DNA of 64,000 nt from Erodium maritimum (taxonomy: Eukaryota > Streptophyta > Magnoliopsida > Geraniales > Geraniaceae), in assembly GCA_963921825.1 (NCBI GenBank), contig OY997590.1, forward strand, positions 59,696,012 to 59,760,011, read 5' to 3'. The translations under genes and the position numbers were made by a program. The notes beneath the pieces are model-generated. The model did no database searches. It was not told where the DNA came from and saw nothing but the letters and a program-made list of their open reading frames with translations. Positions 12,394-24,634 of this stretch are shown here, in pieces; within the stretch, counting starts at the first letter, position 1, and each line of letters starts with the position of its first letter.

Positions 12394-13241
12394 ACTTTCA
12401 AAAAATAGTCAGAATAGTATCTTTCACAAGAAGAAAAAAAGTCACAATAGCATTACATGTGAGTAAGTGCATCTTGAATGCAGGATTCTCTGAATTCGTT
12501 TAAAAATAGTATTACATGTGAGTCTGTACCTCTGAATGCGTGACTCTTTCAAATATGCTCTTGCTACAGAACCTTATCTTGCAGGTGGCTATTGCGTCCA
12601 CTGCCATGTCATGTGTATTGAAACCTCATCCTGGTTCTGGTTTTACACGTCAAGTGTCTCACAAACCATGGATCTTGTCCTTACACATGTTAAGGATGTG
12701 GACAACACAAAAGTTCCCATTCACTTGCTTTTGAATAGATGAGAAGTGGGAACTTAATCGATCACAACAAAAGCAAAGGCAGGGTTTTATGATTAGAATA
12801 TTTGGGTTATAGTGAGAATTGGGTTTCCAGATTTTTACAGCATTGTATGTTTTTATTGGGATTGTTTAGAGATTGTGCATTTATATCAATGCTGGAGTCT
12901 TTTTCTGTTGTGGATTGTGTTGTTGTATCTTCTTTGTTTGTTATACATTTTTGGTTGTTGCACTTTCATGGTTGTATCCATACAGTTGATTGCGTCTAGC
13001 TTTGAAATTTTAAAATTCTGTGATCTGTTGTTAAACCGGTTTGTACTCTTCATTTATCTCCAAATTTTTTTTTAATTTAAATTTATATTGCCCAGAAAAA
13101 TCAAAAGCAAAAGCAACCAGTCATTAGTTATTGAACACATACACATACACAGTACACACCACTATCTTGCTAAACCTCAGAACAAAAAAGACCATTTCGA
13201 ACGCAAAGACAGCACCTTTTTCATAACAATAATTCCTCAGT
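12394..13241. other. Intergenic region, downstream of GST
   Basis: AT-rich, with small open frames (12536-13075) that match nothing I know and have no codon character. It contains the 3' flank of the minus-strand GST. Confidence 0.4.
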
Positions 13242-13254
13242 TTTATTGAGTGTA

Positions 13255-14025
13255 CTAATTGGAAGTAGGAGCTCTGAACTTGGCGGCCAGAAGCTTGGCG
13301 AAGTCGGCGAGCTTGTCCGTGTCCGGCATCACACTCTTGACGGCGTCATGAGAAGAGAAGCTGTGGGCCCATTTGAGCAAACCAGGAGTCTTTTCCTCGT
13401 CGAAAAGCTTGACACCTGGAGTCCTCTCGGTGACCTTGACCCAACCCAGGAAGCTTCCAAGAGCGATGTCCAGATACCCGATTTCGTCTCCTCCGAAGAA
13501 AGCCTTCCCTTTGCTTATCTTCTGGAACGCCCCTTCCAGCAGAACCAGGCCCTCAACCACCAGCTCCACCGCCGCCTTCTTCGCCTCCTCGCCCTGCGCG
13601 GCGGCTATCCCTTTTAACGACGGAAACCACTGCATACCCAAAAAACCCATTTCAACCCCATACCGACAGAAATCGAGCATCATGTATAGTATAGAGTAGA
13701 GTACCTTGTCGTCGATGTAGGCGGCCCAGAAGCGGGCGGTGGCGCGGTCGTAGGGATCGGAGGGGAGGATGGCGGAGGAGGACCAGGTCTCGTCGATGTA
13801 CTCGACGATGATGAGCGATTCGCAGACGGGCTTGGCGGCGTGGAGGAGAACAGGGATCTTCTTGTGGATGGGATTGGATTGGAGGAGGAGCTGGCTCTTG
13901 GACCCGAAGGTCTCCTCCAGAAACTCGTAGTCCACGGACTTGAGGTTGAGAGCGATCCGTGGCCTCATCACGTAAGGGCTCGGCCAAGCCCCAATAACCT
14001 TCACGTCGCTGTGACTGTGAGCCAT
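13255..14025 (-). CDS. Tau-class glutathione S-transferase (GSTU17-like), two exons
   Basis: Cytosolic enzyme that conjugates glutathione to electrophiles and can act as a peroxidase. Exon 1 is 13705-14025 (107 codons) and exon 2 is 13255-13629 (124 codons plus TAG), giving 231 aa, the normal tau length. The N-terminal thioredoxin-fold domain has WPSPYVMRPRIALNLK with catalytic Ser16, KKIPVL and the glutathione-binding Glu69-Ser70. The C-terminal helical domain holds FFGGDEIGYLDIALGSFLGW, typical of tau GSTs. The single intron is at the conserved tau position. It is 75 bp (13630-13704, GT...AG), a multiple of three and free of stops, so unspliced RNA would encode a 256-aa variant. A reverse AATAAA (13242-13247) lies just after the stop. 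A paralogue is at 29106-29832. Confidence 0.96.
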   Translation of the reverse strand: MAHSHSDVKVIGAWPSPYVMRPRIALNLKSVDYEFLEETFGSKSQLLLQSNPIHKKIPVLLHAAKPVCESLIIVEYIDETWSSSAILPSDPYDRATARFWAAYIDDKVLYSILYMMLDFCRYGVEMGFLGMQWFPSLKGIAAAQGEEAKKAAVELVVEGLVLLEGAFQKISKGKAFFGGDEIGYLDIALGSFLGWVKVTERTPGVKLFDEEKTPGLLKWAHSFSSHDAVKSVMPDTDKLADFAKLLAAKFRAPTSN

Positions 14026-14091
14026 CGCTAGAAACTAGAAACAGAGCTATAGGGAGAGATGAATGTGGGTTGTTCGGTCTGGTTGTGAGGC

Positions 14092-14099
14092 TATAAATA
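14092..14099 (-). promoter_or_regulatory. TATA-like element of the GST gene
   Basis: TATTTATA on the minus strand, about 67 bases upstream of the GST ATG. The corresponding part of the promoter of the second GST copy lacks it, although flanking bases such as AAAGTCGTTGA are shared. Confidence 0.5.
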
Positions 14100-14367
14100 C
14101 AAGAGGAGAGGGTACCGATACTAAAGTCGTTGATTGTGTTAATGATGGTAGAAACAGGGTAGGTGCCGATTCAGATAGTGATTTGTGGGACCTTCATTTT
14201 TGTGTCCTTAACGGTGACGATATCCGTGACGTTTGTTGTTGTTTCCAAACGGCTTTGTTTTGTGTTTAATGTGGAGATTAATGTTGTTCTTGGTTGGTGG
14301 TTTGTATGGTCCAAATTCGGACACGGCGCGGGCCCTAAATCGACGGTTGAAAATGATTACAAAACCA

Positions 14368-14438
14368 TGCACCAGCCGGGAATCGAACCCGGGTCTGTAC
14401 CGTGGCAGGGTACTATTCTACCACTAGACCACTGGTGC
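14368..14438 (-). tRNA. tRNA-Gly (GCC)
   Basis: 71 nt on the minus strand, beginning GCACCAGTGGTCTAGTGGTA and ending CCCGGCTGGTGCA. The acceptor stem GCACCAG pairs with CTGGTGC. The anticodon GCC is at 14404-14406 in the loop CTGCCAC, the A box is TGGTCTAGTGG and the B box is GGTTCGATTCC. A TTTT pol III stop follows at 14361-14364. It looks intact. Confidence 0.97.
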
Positions 14439-14577
14439 GCAGTGTTACAAGTAAATAGATTTATGAATATAACAGATATAGATCGACCACAGATATCACT
14501 TTACCCTCTGAACCGATGGTGCCTACCCAACGATCAAGGTACGTTCATGAATCGTAACCAACATCCTGTTTTCTCTA

Positions 14578-15930
14578 TTTTTTTTTAATAAAAGGGGAAG
14601 TTTTCATTCCATCAATTCTGAGTTATTACAACAATACAATTTAGTGATAAAACCAAAAAACGAACGAGTTTTTGTCCGGAATCTCCCGTTTGCAAAAACA
14701 GGTTATCCGGCACGCTAAGCAGAACATAATAAAAATTTCTATAACAACGAAATAGAAGAAAGTCGGCATCAAAAGATAAGCACAATACGTTAGATCAAGA
14801 GACTAAATACCTGTCCGGGTGGTTGTCTTGGCTTGCGAGGCGGTGATTATAATCAACCCTACTAGTAGGATTCCCCATACAAAACCATGTCTAGAATAGG
14901 AGGTCGGAAAAATTTGTTTGTTTCTAGGCCCAACGGGTTTCCGATCCCCATTGGCCCCGACCACAAAGGGTTCGGTTCAGGATCCTCGTCGCCACTGTAT
15001 AGCCGGGACGAGGGGCATTGGATTGTCCGAGGTCGAAAGGCCTGACTGTAGGAGACGAGAGCCAGAGAGAGACTTACAATGATGAACATGCTCATGAGAT
15101 CCGGGAACAGACACAGAGATATCTTGGTCCCCTCGGGAAAACTACACATCTGGTCCACTTGGGAACAACCACGAAAAAGACCTACTTGGAAGCGGCCATG
15201 ACAACGGCCCATATGGAGGCAGCCACGACACCGACCCACGTGAAGGCGACCACGGATGACATAAGAGAGACTCGTCACACCAACGACTCCAAGGAGAACA
15301 GGGGGAAGAGCCACGAGTCGAGGCCAATACGTTCGGTGGGCCCAGACCCAGCAAGGACGAGACCAATGTGAACCACATCGGCATGAGCAAAGCCAGGTTC
15401 TCCACAGTGCACCAGCCCGAGAAGGCCTCGGGGGCTCCAGCCCAAAAAGATATGGTCGCTCACTAAAGATGTCGGAGCGACATACAGTCCTACGAAAAGG
15501 GACTAGATGTGACCACAGCACAGCTTGCCAGACCGACTGAATCCGACGAGTTCATCAGCATCTTGGGGGGAAAGCTTTCCAGCGAAACCCATCTCAACGA
15601 AGCCACGACTTCCTCAGGTGATGAAGAGTCTACAATGGAGAAGGGAGAGCGAACAAAGCGAGTGGACGTCGAGGGTGAGAGATAGACTAACGGCTAGTGA
15701 GGAGCTCTGACGGTGGGGGGCGACGAGAGAGGCAAACGGAATGGCGGGGCTCGGAGAATCCTTTGACAGAACCAAACATTGACACAAGGATATGCGACTC
15801 CAATAGACTCGAGGCACAAGCCCTCCTCGGAAGCCCCCCAGGCCAGAGCCCTAGCGGCCATCGATGGTGGCGACGACTTTGACAAAGTGATGAACCCGTT
15901 TAGGGGTTTGCTGGTTTTTTTTCTGGGTTT
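14578..15930 (-). mobile_element. Probable minus-strand retroposon F
   Basis: A T-run at 14578-14586 followed by TAATAAAAGG reads on the minus strand as an AATAAA-less tail ending in poly(A). The body is GC-richer than its flanks and gives long open frames on both strands with no recognised domain (for example 14862-15521 minus and 15018-15371 plus). It looks like other ORF1-only retroposons here, but I could not find a target duplication, so the right boundary is a guess. Confidence 0.35.
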
Positions 15931-15939
15931 CATTTCTCA

Positions 15940-17707
15940 TATGTTAATTGCTCTTAATTTAGTTGGGAGTATGTTTTATTAAATAACAAATTCTTGATTC
16001 ATTTTGAAAAGTCTAAAATTCTATAAAAACATGTATCTTGTTAGGATGGCAACGAAGAGGGTTTTGTGAAACCTATCTCTCCCCTGATCTACCAACCAAT
16101 CCCATACTTGACCATGCCCCTAGCATACTCTACCCGTCCTAACCTGTTTGGGTCATTTCAAACCCAGATTACTTGCCCTGTCCCGATTGTCTCTAAATGA
16201 AAATCTTTTTTGAAAAAATTGAACTTAAAGTAGTCCAAAGCTTTGGACCAAAACAAATATTTACTAACAAAATGAGTTCAACATATAGAGCTTAATGCTG
16301 GATTTAATAAGAGAACTAGGAGAGAGGGAGTTGAAAATAAAGAAAAAGTCTAATTTTATAGAGAGAACAAGAAGTGTTTCAGTATAATGTGAGTGATGTG
16401 AGAGTGTAGGACGACGATACATGAAATCACATACGGTTTATGTACATTTATATCACACAAAGAGATAAGAAGTACAAATTTGTGGCAGTTGACCTAGTAG
16501 AATGGTTCGATTATTTAAAAATCGTCTCAGCTTTTAATCTCATCCCATTTATGTCGATTTTATTTTCTTCATGTGGGTGTTGGATTTCATATTTATAAAT
16601 TATTGATATAATTAGAATACAAACATGTGTTAGTTGAGTTGGTAAAGAATGACCTTTAATAATTGTTGGGTCTTTGGTTTGAATCAATGTATAAGACATT
16701 TTTATTAAATACAATATAAGGACGGGTTCAGGACGGGGAGTACCAACCCTAGACCCGCCCTAACCTCGGTCAGTATCCCCAGTCAATGTCTCACTCCTCG
16801 CCCTGATCGGGTTGGGTTTGTTAGATGCCCATCGAGTCACGTGAATTTTTCATTCCTGATCTTCAATATTTGATTGAACAATCAACACCTCCCTTGAGGA
16901 TATAACCAAACAAATAGCTAGATTTTAGACTCAATGAAACTATTTAATGAAATATCACAAAGAACGAACTCAAGATTCACTTTGTTCTCGGTTGAAGTTT
17001 GGTCATCCAGAGAAGAAAGGAAGGACTTTCTCGAGTGATTCATATCAAAGATAGAAGATCACAAGCACTGAGGATCATTTTCATCGGGGAAGAATCCAAT
17101 TATATGGTTGAAAGTAGTATCTGAAAGAGAAAATGTTTGTCATTCATTGCACCGATAAAGTCATATCTCAACTTTCATTGCTTGGGAGAGAGGTTCCAAA
17201 ACAAAATAACCTTACCGTGTATACACTGTACACTCAAATCTAAACTCAAAAAGTATACACAAACAAATTTTCTAGAGAAGAGGTTTGAGACCTAGTGATT
17301 CCTTTTTTGGGAAACAAAGTGTCTTTATCCTTTTCCGGATGGTGACTTCATGGCAACAATGATAGAGATGGTTGTCGAAGTGGTACACTTTAATCTGTGG
17401 AATAGAAAATATTTGTCTGGAAAGAGTACTTTTAAATTAAAAGCTTTCAATATTCTCTCTCTAAAAGAGAACCCTTTCTCTCCATAACCCTACTTCTTTG
17501 TTTCTAACCGCTGGCGGCAATAGCCGCGACCCTTGTCCATGGTTATCGTCGAAGGCTCTGTCTCTTTTTATTACTTTGGTCTAACTCGTTCCCCTGGTGT
17601 GTTGTGACTCCTTCTTCTTGATTTGGCCCATATATGAAGACATTGGTTTCTTTGGTTCCGTGACTCAGATCCGACGTCGTCTTCAACTGTTCAACTTTGG
17701 TGGCCAT
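15940..17707. other. Gene-free region with a possible decayed TIR element
   Basis: No gene recognised. GGATGGCAACGAAGAGGG near 16044 and, in reverse, GATGGGCATC near 16830 with GGGTTC/CGGGG blocks at 16720-16820 look like the ends of a common plant repeat with GATGGCAAC termini. 17430-17707 contains a short minus-strand frame starting ATGGCCACCAAAG next to the gypsy LTR, not recognised. Confidence 0.35.
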
Positions 17708-18152
17708 TGTCAAGAGCGAGAATTCTCTTGAGATGAAAATTAACAAGGAACTACTTTGATTGAAATAGATGAGGAGCTCAAAGCTCTTATAATACTTCTA
17801 ACGAGAATGACTACTTCTATGTTACAATTACTTGGTCCAAAACATAACCCAAAACCTAGAGCATCTCTTACTATATAAGGATCAACCACAACACGTATTT
17901 CGTGCTCATGCAAAAACTCTACAACTTTCTCTGTTATGGCTTTGCAACTCGGCTCCTCAGACAAAGGTAAAAGATAAACTATAGCCTTGACTTTGGCTAC
18001 CAATCCCATGCGCGCATGTGGCCTTCTCACAAAAAGAAGAAACAACTTTAATTTCCTTTGAATGCACCATTTCACTTAAGTGTCTGGCATGAAACATTGC
18101 GTTCAATCCTTCTTCTTCACCGAACTTTCTTGTCAAGCAAGCAATCGTGACA
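17708..18152 (-). repeat. 3' LTR of the gypsy element
   Basis: 445 bp, direct repeat of 21023-21467 with many substitutions (for example CTTATAATACTTCTAACG against CTTACAATGTTTCAAACG). It ends TTGACA on the minus strand. Confidence 0.85.
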
Positions 18153-18196
18153 ATACACCCTTGTTCGATAGGATTGTCCTCAAGCCTTGATTTTTG

Positions 18197-19924
18197 CTAT
18201 CCAGTCCGGAAATTGAGAGCGAATGAGAGAGGAATCCTCCCAAGTCGCGTCCTTTGTGTCATAATTATACCAGAGAATGAGGAACTACACAATCGCTCCA
18301 TTTTTTTGATTGATGACATGGGTTTCCAGAATAGCAGTTGGGTGTAATTTGAAACGACCATCCTCCATGGTTTCGGGAAGGGAATTAACTTGGCGGTTCT
18401 TGTGGCCAAGCTTCTTCTTAAGGAGCGAGACATGGAAGGTTGGATGAATATTTGAGTCCTATGGCAGACGGAGATGATAAGCCACTGATCCAAAATTCTC
18501 TATCACCTGATAGGGGCCATAGTATCGTGCAACTATTTTCATTGTCTTGCAAAAATTGATAGAGCTTTGGTGATAATGTTGGAGCTTAAAATAGACCCAA
18601 ACTTTGACATGAAATGCACGCTTAGATTGTCTTTTATCTACTTGTGACTTCATCTCCTAGTGCCGAGCCTTGCGAAAATTTTCCTGAAGTAACTTGGAGA
18701 GCTCTGCTCTTGTGCAAACTAATTGTTCAACTCCTGGAACTGGAGAGGGGTCACCTGCCATGCCGAAGAGTGGCAGAGCGTAGCCATACAAGGCCTCAAA
18801 AGAACAAAGACCCAAGGATGAATGAAAAGTGGAGTTGTACCAGTACTCTGCCAAGGTAAGCCATTGCGGCAATTTCTTCGGAGTTTGATGCGTCATGGCT
18901 CAGTTGACATTCTCGACGCATTGGTTGACACGTTCCGTCTGACCGTCCGTTTGAGGATGTTAGGATGTTGAAAGTTTACCCCCACCCTTTTTGAAGACTT
19001 CTGACCACAAATTGCTGAGGAAGAGACGATCACAGTCGAAATATATATCCTAAGGGAGTCCATGAAGTTTGAAGATTGTATTGAAGAATAACTTCCCCAA
19101 GGTTGCAGTTGTATACGAATATCAGAGAGGAATGAAGAGTGTACTTGGAGAAACAATACACGATCACCTAAATGTTATCGAATCCGTCTGAAATTAGAAG
19201 ACCTTCAATGAAGTCCATTGAAATATAGGTCCATGGAGTGGATGGGATCGGAAAAAGTTGAAGGAGGCATGGCGAAGTCACATTTTCTTCCTTGCAACGC
19301 TGAAAGGTGTCACATTCACTAACAAAACTTTGAATATCCTTTCCCATGTGAGCCTAGAAGAAGTATTGTCTGATGCATTTAGAAGTAGCCAAGACACCTG
19401 AATGGCCACCCAAGGCAGAGCTGTGGAGAAACTCCATTACTATCTCCTTCACACCATGACTTTTTGTCAGGCAAATCTTCCCACCAACGAAGAGCATACC
19501 CTACTAAGTAGAGTAACCTGGAATCGAGTGTAGAGCCAAGGGTAATTGCAAGAATAACCCCTCAATTTCTTCATCGTTCTCATAGCTCTATAGAACTTCG
19601 GAGATCTAAACCGGAGTAAGAGTTGAGATTTCAGCCATGGTTGCGTGAAGGATCCTTGATGGAGCATATGCTGATTTGTTTTCGTGCCCCTTCTTGTATT
19701 CGATGGAATAATCTAACCCCATCAACGTAGAGATCCATTTATGTTGGTACGATGTGCCCAACTTTTTCTCCAGTATGTATTTCAAGATTTTTTTTATCTA
19801 TACGAATGATGAAGGGGTTATGCTCGAAATAATGACACCATTTTTTAATGCAGGCAACAATCGCCATAAGTTCTTTCTCGTAAGTTCTTAGAGCCTTGCT
19901 TCGTTCGCCTAGAGGTTTGCTCAT
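18197..19924 (-). pseudogene. Gypsy pol remnant: RNase H, integrase, C-terminal domain
   Basis: 19739-19924 reads MSKPLGERSKALRTYEKE and ELMAIVACIKKWCHYF, the gypsy RNase H. About 19160-19460 carries a decayed integrase H2C2 zinc finger (HSSALGGHSGV). 18657-18896 reads PKKLPQWLTLAEYWYNSTFH with SSLGLCSFEALYGY, the end of the integrase core. 18459-18653 and 18197-18493 hold the region after integrase that precedes the chromodomain in Tekay/Del-like elements (ARYYGPYQVIENFGSVAYHL). Multiple frameshifts and stops. Confidence 0.8.
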
Positions 19925-20012
19925 GTATGCTATAAGTCGAACTGATTACATTAGAACACCACCAATTCCTGAGTCTGATGCGTCAACCTCGATGATGAAA
20001 GGCTTGGAGAAA

Positions 20013-20748
20013 TCAGGTAAGGCGAGGACTAAAAAGTTGGACATCAGGACGGATCTGAGCCTTTAGGCCACCAATGCAGTTGGAGATAAAGAACTCCTCG
20101 TAAAGGTTATGGTTCCGAGTTGCTATCAATACCTTAAGTTCTCCAAACTTGAGCCCGTAGTCTTGAATCGATCCCATCTGCTGAAGTTGTTTCAGCTCAA
20201 TCAACACGTCTTCGAACTTCCAAACCAAGTCGAAACAAAATTGATCACACCAGTTGATGCCTTTTCTTATGGTATACTTTATGAACCAGTACTCCACAAG
20301 TCCGGAGAGATGTATTGAAGCCAAACGCACCTTCTGGTCCCCTGTTGTGTCGTAGAAGGAGAAGTATAGAGTGGATTTACGAATCCATCCCCTGACATCA
20401 GCGTCGTCGAACATAGGGAACGATAGAGATAGTGCTCGAAATTTCATCTGGTTTGGTTGTTAGTGAGGTTGGAAGTGGTTGTGTTGGACTCGTGTTGGTG
20501 GATGTTTGACATATGGGTGGTGAGGAGATGTCGAATGAGCCATGGACGGGAGGAATGATTGATGTGCAGGTACATGGGATGAGGATGCTTGTTCCTGGTG
20601 GAACTGTTTGTGGTGAGAAAAATTTAGTGGCAGAGGTTGATCTTGGAAATGATGGGATATGTTTGGTGAAGCTGGTAAGGTATGTGGTGGAGGAAAATTT
20701 TATGGGACTAGGTTGAGAGTACCAGGAGATGGAGATGAAGGGTTGCAC
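20013..20748 (-). pseudogene. Gypsy gag remnant
   Basis: 20013-20447 matches the retrotransposon gag domain: LSFPMFDDADVRGWIRKS, then LASIHLSGLVEYWF and QMGSIQDYGLKFGEL. A serine/threonine/proline-rich frame (20398-20748) precedes it in another frame. Broken by stops. Confidence 0.75.
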
Positions 20749-21008
20749 ATGACCGAGGAAGCAATGGATTTAACTCAGTCAAAGTTGGTAAACCCTTCCT
20801 GAGGAGTCGCGTGTCCTCTTGCTGGAAGGAACTGAAGTCGCTACAGCAAGGTTTACACTCCTTTGCGCAAGCCGTTCATCTCAGCTCAGTTATATTCTCC
20901 CATCGCTTTAAGGCTATCCACTTCTGCTCAAAGCTCATTTACACTAGATTGGGTTGCACATTCTTCCGTTATTTCGCTGGACACCATCTTCCCAAGACAC
21001 TAGACGTT

Positions 21009-21021
21009 GGCTTTGATACCA
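21009..21021 (-). promoter_or_regulatory. Primer binding site of the gypsy element
   Basis: TGGTATCAAAGCC on the minus strand, one base after the 5' LTR. It matches the usual tRNA-iMet primer site TGGTATCAGAGC with one change. It serves as an in-window control for the unusual primer region of the 24103 element. Confidence 0.75.
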
Positions 21022-21022
21022 C

Positions 21023-21467
21023 TATCAAGAGCGAGAATGTTATTGAGATGAAAATGAACAAGGAACTACTTTGATTAAAATAGATGAGGAGCTCAAAGCT
21101 CTTACAATGTTTCAAACGAGAATTACTACTTCTATGCTACAACTACTTGGTCCAAAACATAACCCAAACGCTAGAGCATCTCTTATGATATAAAGATCAA
21201 CCACAACACGCATTTAGTGCTCCTGCAACAACTCTACAACTTGGTCTGTTCTGGCTCTGCAACTTGACTCCTCAGACAAAGGTATAAGACAAACTGTAGC
21301 CTTGACTTTGGCTACCAATCCCATGCGCACACGTGGCATTCTCACAAAAAGAAGTAACGACTCTAATCTCCTTTTAACGCACCGTTTCACATAAGTGACT
21401 AGCATGAAATGTTGCGTTCTATCCTTCTTCTTCCTCAGACTTGATTGTCACGCAAGCAATCGTGACA
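21023..21467 (-). repeat. 5' LTR of the gypsy element
   Basis: 445 bp, same length as the 3' LTR. Its inner end reads TTGATA in place of TTGACA. Confidence 0.82.
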
Positions 21468-22893
21468 CTGTTCGTGGCTTCATTCTTGTCAACTTCCCTC
21501 ACGGTAGAGCTCTCGTACATGGGAATGTTCTTCTTATGGCCGGATCCATCGATATCTGAGATGGGGTCTGTTGGACATGTTTCCAAATCTCGTGGTCCGG
21601 ATCTGTTCTTTGGCCCTTTGCTCCGCCGTGGACACTGCCCGTCCATCACAACTTCACTACCTTGTTTCTTTCTTTTCAGTATGCTTTGGCTTTGTTATTC
21701 TCCTCTCCCTATTTATCTCCTCTCCTAGTGTACGATGTTAGATTTCGGGGCCTCGCCGCCATAATGATGACTAGTGGCGAGGTCTTGTTCCAACTTGTGT
21801 ATGGCTGCCGTTTCGAAGTTCCTATTGGGGTTAGACTACGTGATTAAGCAATTTGTAATTCCTCGTGGTGTGTTGTTCGGATCTAGCCACCGTAATTTTA
21901 TTGGGCTCGGTGCTGGCCTCTAGCAAGTTAGTTTCTGCTTCTTCTTCCGTACTGGATAGGTGGTGCTGGTGAGGATTGTTCCTTCTTGGGTAGTGTTAGC
22001 TTGTGATGTTATGGTGGGTGTTGTTGTTGTTTTGGTGGTGATTTTCTGCCCTGTTGTGGATGTGGGGTGAGGTTTAGTAGTGTTGTTGAAGAGTAAGCTG
22101 GTTTGGTTTCACAATTCGTGGTGTGACAGAACTCCTCGAGGTAAATTCATTAGGTGTTCGGTCCCTTGTCATACTTGTTATTGTGGTGTCTTCCGACCTC
22201 TATATTCGAGTCCTCTTAGTTCTTCATTTGTTCCCGTCCATTATGGTGGATGGGGCTTGACAATGTGTTATGTGTTGGCCTCCGCTGAGTTGTTAAGGTC
22301 TTTCGCCCCTTGTCTGAAGGGTAAAGAGGTTTTGGGTTCTAGGGGTTAGGGAGTTCCAATGTCTTTTTGGCCACCAGACTTGTCTTGTTGTTTAGTTATG
22401 TTGGCCGCCGACGTGTTGGTTGTCACTAATCTCTCCACTATGAGAGGTTGGGGGAACTAATGAGACTTCACTACTTGTTCTAGTAAGGATTTGGGATTGC
22501 CCGTGTTCTCCGTGGGCTTAATGATTGGAAATTCTTGGTTTTAGACCTTCCTTTGTTGTAATAGTTGTGGGATTCATGGTTGTAAAATTCGAGTTTCAGA
22601 CATTTTTTCTATTGAATTTCATGTTTGCAAAATTAAGTTTTTTAGACTAGTTCCCCCTTGTTCGGGTCTTTTAGTTCGAGCTTCATGTTAGCAATTTTAG
22701 GTTCTGACCAAGTGGTTCGAGGCTAAGGAATGTCTCAGATCTTTGTTGTTGTTGTTGTTGTTGTTGTTCTTGTTCTATTGCGAGGCATAAACTAGTTCGG
22801 TGCTCATGTTTGTATAGTCTTTGCATGTGCCTTATCTTTTATTCTCTGAAAAATTAGTATTTATATATATTTGTTTTACCGATAAAAAAAGAG
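21468..22893 (+). mobile_element. Possible plus-strand retroposon ending in poly(A)
   Basis: The sequence becomes T/G-rich like a LINE 3' UTR and ends TTTGTTTTACCGATAAAAAAA near 22890. A (TTG)n tract lies at 22743-22769. No domain was recognised in its frames and I found no target duplication, so the left boundary is unknown. Confidence 0.3.
22743..22769. repeat. (TTG)n microsatellite
   Basis: Nine tandem TTG units within the T/G-rich stretch. Confidence 0.9.
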
Positions 22894-24102
22894 GAATTTT
22901 AATGGGGATCATGCTTACAAGTATTTCAATTAAAGGATCATGCCAATTTCCAATCAGGATTGTAGCAAATCGTATTGGTTTTGTAAAGGAGTCATCTAGG
23001 AAGAGTGACTCATGCATAAAATTGCATCTACTTTACATTTTATCTCTCTTTTATAAGCTTTTCAGTTTTGATTTTGTAGAGTTTGATCCGCTTTTCTCTT
23101 TGGATGTGTATTGTGCATCTCTTTATGATTTTATAGATATTTGAAGCAAAAAAAGTCAAGAACAAGACGATGACCAAACAAGAAATGGAAACTAGAGTTC
23201 GTTCGCTAGGCACACGACATGTACATAACAAATGCTTCATTCTTTAAGCATGGGGTGTGCGCGAATCAAGTAGAAAATGTGCCAAATTTGGCATATGTTG
23301 GTTTGGGAACAGTTAAGCAATTACTTATTTCTTAATCTAATTTTAATATGTATCCAGTCACAATCACTTGCACAAATTTATACAATTTCTTAATTTTATA
23401 ACCAACTAATTACAACATCAATGGATATGATGTGGCTGCTCAGGAAGTACTCATCCCAACCATATTTGTAAGCATTGCTTCCCACTAATTTAGGTCAACA
23501 AATATAATATCGAAATTTTAAATTTAGGTCGATAAATTCTTAGGTCTGAATTTCAAATCTCAACTATCAGTAAAAGATTGATTTCACTAAGTAAAGAAGA
23601 GTTCAAGTAGAAAATAATTAATATATTACAGAATCGGGAGTTTACCTTGATTTGTTACCGAAGATTAGAAAGTTTGATACAGGTGATGAAAAAAAAATTA
23701 CATAACTGATTATGGAGGAGGGGAGGAAGAAAAGGGGCATAATGACTTTAAAAGATTTTTTTGCTGTCGTGTACCCTTTATTTCGCGATTATATGAAATA
23801 ATTAATATAAGTTTGGACTGAAATTGATAAATTATCATATGTTTGGGCTGACTGATGAAGTCCAGTCCTAAAGAGAAGCCCAAAAAATTACAGATTGTGG
23901 AGTAGGGGAGGAAGAAAAGGGGCATAATACAGAATTAATAAAAATAAAGAGAAGCCCAAACGGAATAAATAAAAATAAATCTCAAGGTGTTCCAACTGAG
24001 ATTCAAACCATGATCTTTGGATAATATTGTTAAGCCTTGTTGAACCACTCCACTAGGTTCTCATTTGTTGATGGTATCCCATGGAATACCCTCATTACTA
24101 CT
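22894..24102. other. AT-rich intergenic region
   Basis: No gene recognised. GGAGGGGAGGAAGAAAAGGGGCATAAT occurs twice in near-identical form (around 23716 and 23906), a short direct repeat. Confidence 0.4.
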
Positions 24103-24632
24103 TGTTGGATGATAATGGAAAATATGATGGTTAATATCATATTAATCCTTTTATTAAAAGTCTGATTTATTTAAAAACTTTAAGACTACTAATGTGAGTT
24201 AATTAGAATTGACTGACAATCAATTCTAGGAGGAATTCATGGGACTTGTCACCCTATGAATTCCCCACTTTGCCCTTTACAAAAGGCTATAAATATTCAC
24301 ATCATTAGTCTTATTTGACATACATCAAAACCATCTCCAAAATGGTCTCTCTTTCTTCTTTCTCTCCACTCCCTTGTTCTTGGTGACTTTCTAGACGGTT
24401 TTGAGTTTGCCTACGTTAATCGTTGTATCCTGGGAGACTGTTGCCCATACGGGGCAATAAGTGTCTTAAGGAAAGTGGAGTACCACGCCTCGATTAAACT
24501 CCAATTTCCTTAATCCTAATCAGTAAGCTAGCTGATCGGTAAAGGTTATTCTAAATTCGTTTGACAATTTCTATTATTATTATTTTTTTATGAATTTGTT
24601 TATTGTTGATATACTAACCCCTACGTCCTACA
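24103..24632 (+). repeat. 5' LTR of the 24103 element
   Basis: 530 bp. It contains TATAAATA in GGCTATAAATATTC near 24289 (likely promoter). It also contains the segment ATAAGTGTCTTAAG at 24457-24470, which is complementary to the first internal bases. Confidence 0.93.
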
Positions 24633-24634
24633 AT

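Larger units (their letters stand above)
17708..21467 (-). mobile_element. Decayed Ty3/gypsy LTR retrotransposon (chromovirus-like), internally deleted
   Basis: Two 445-bp direct repeats (17708-18152 and 21023-21467) are the LTRs, starting TGTCACGATTGC on the minus strand. The 5' LTR is the right-hand one, followed by a tRNA-iMet type primer site. Order on the minus strand is LTR, PBS, gag, RNase H, integrase, LTR, the gypsy order. Protease and most of the reverse transcriptase are missing and the rest has many stops. The flanking pentamers GCCAT and CTGTT do not match, so no target duplication is visible. Confidence 0.85.

Noticed and set aside
12536..13075. Several small plus-strand frames between retroposon A and the GST
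   Set aside because: T-rich, hydrophobic by composition, overlapping in different frames, no motif.
14862..15521. 219-codon minus-strand open frame rich in Cys, Trp and Arg
   Set aside because: Opposite frames are also open; no recognisable motif. Treated as part of a probable retroposon.
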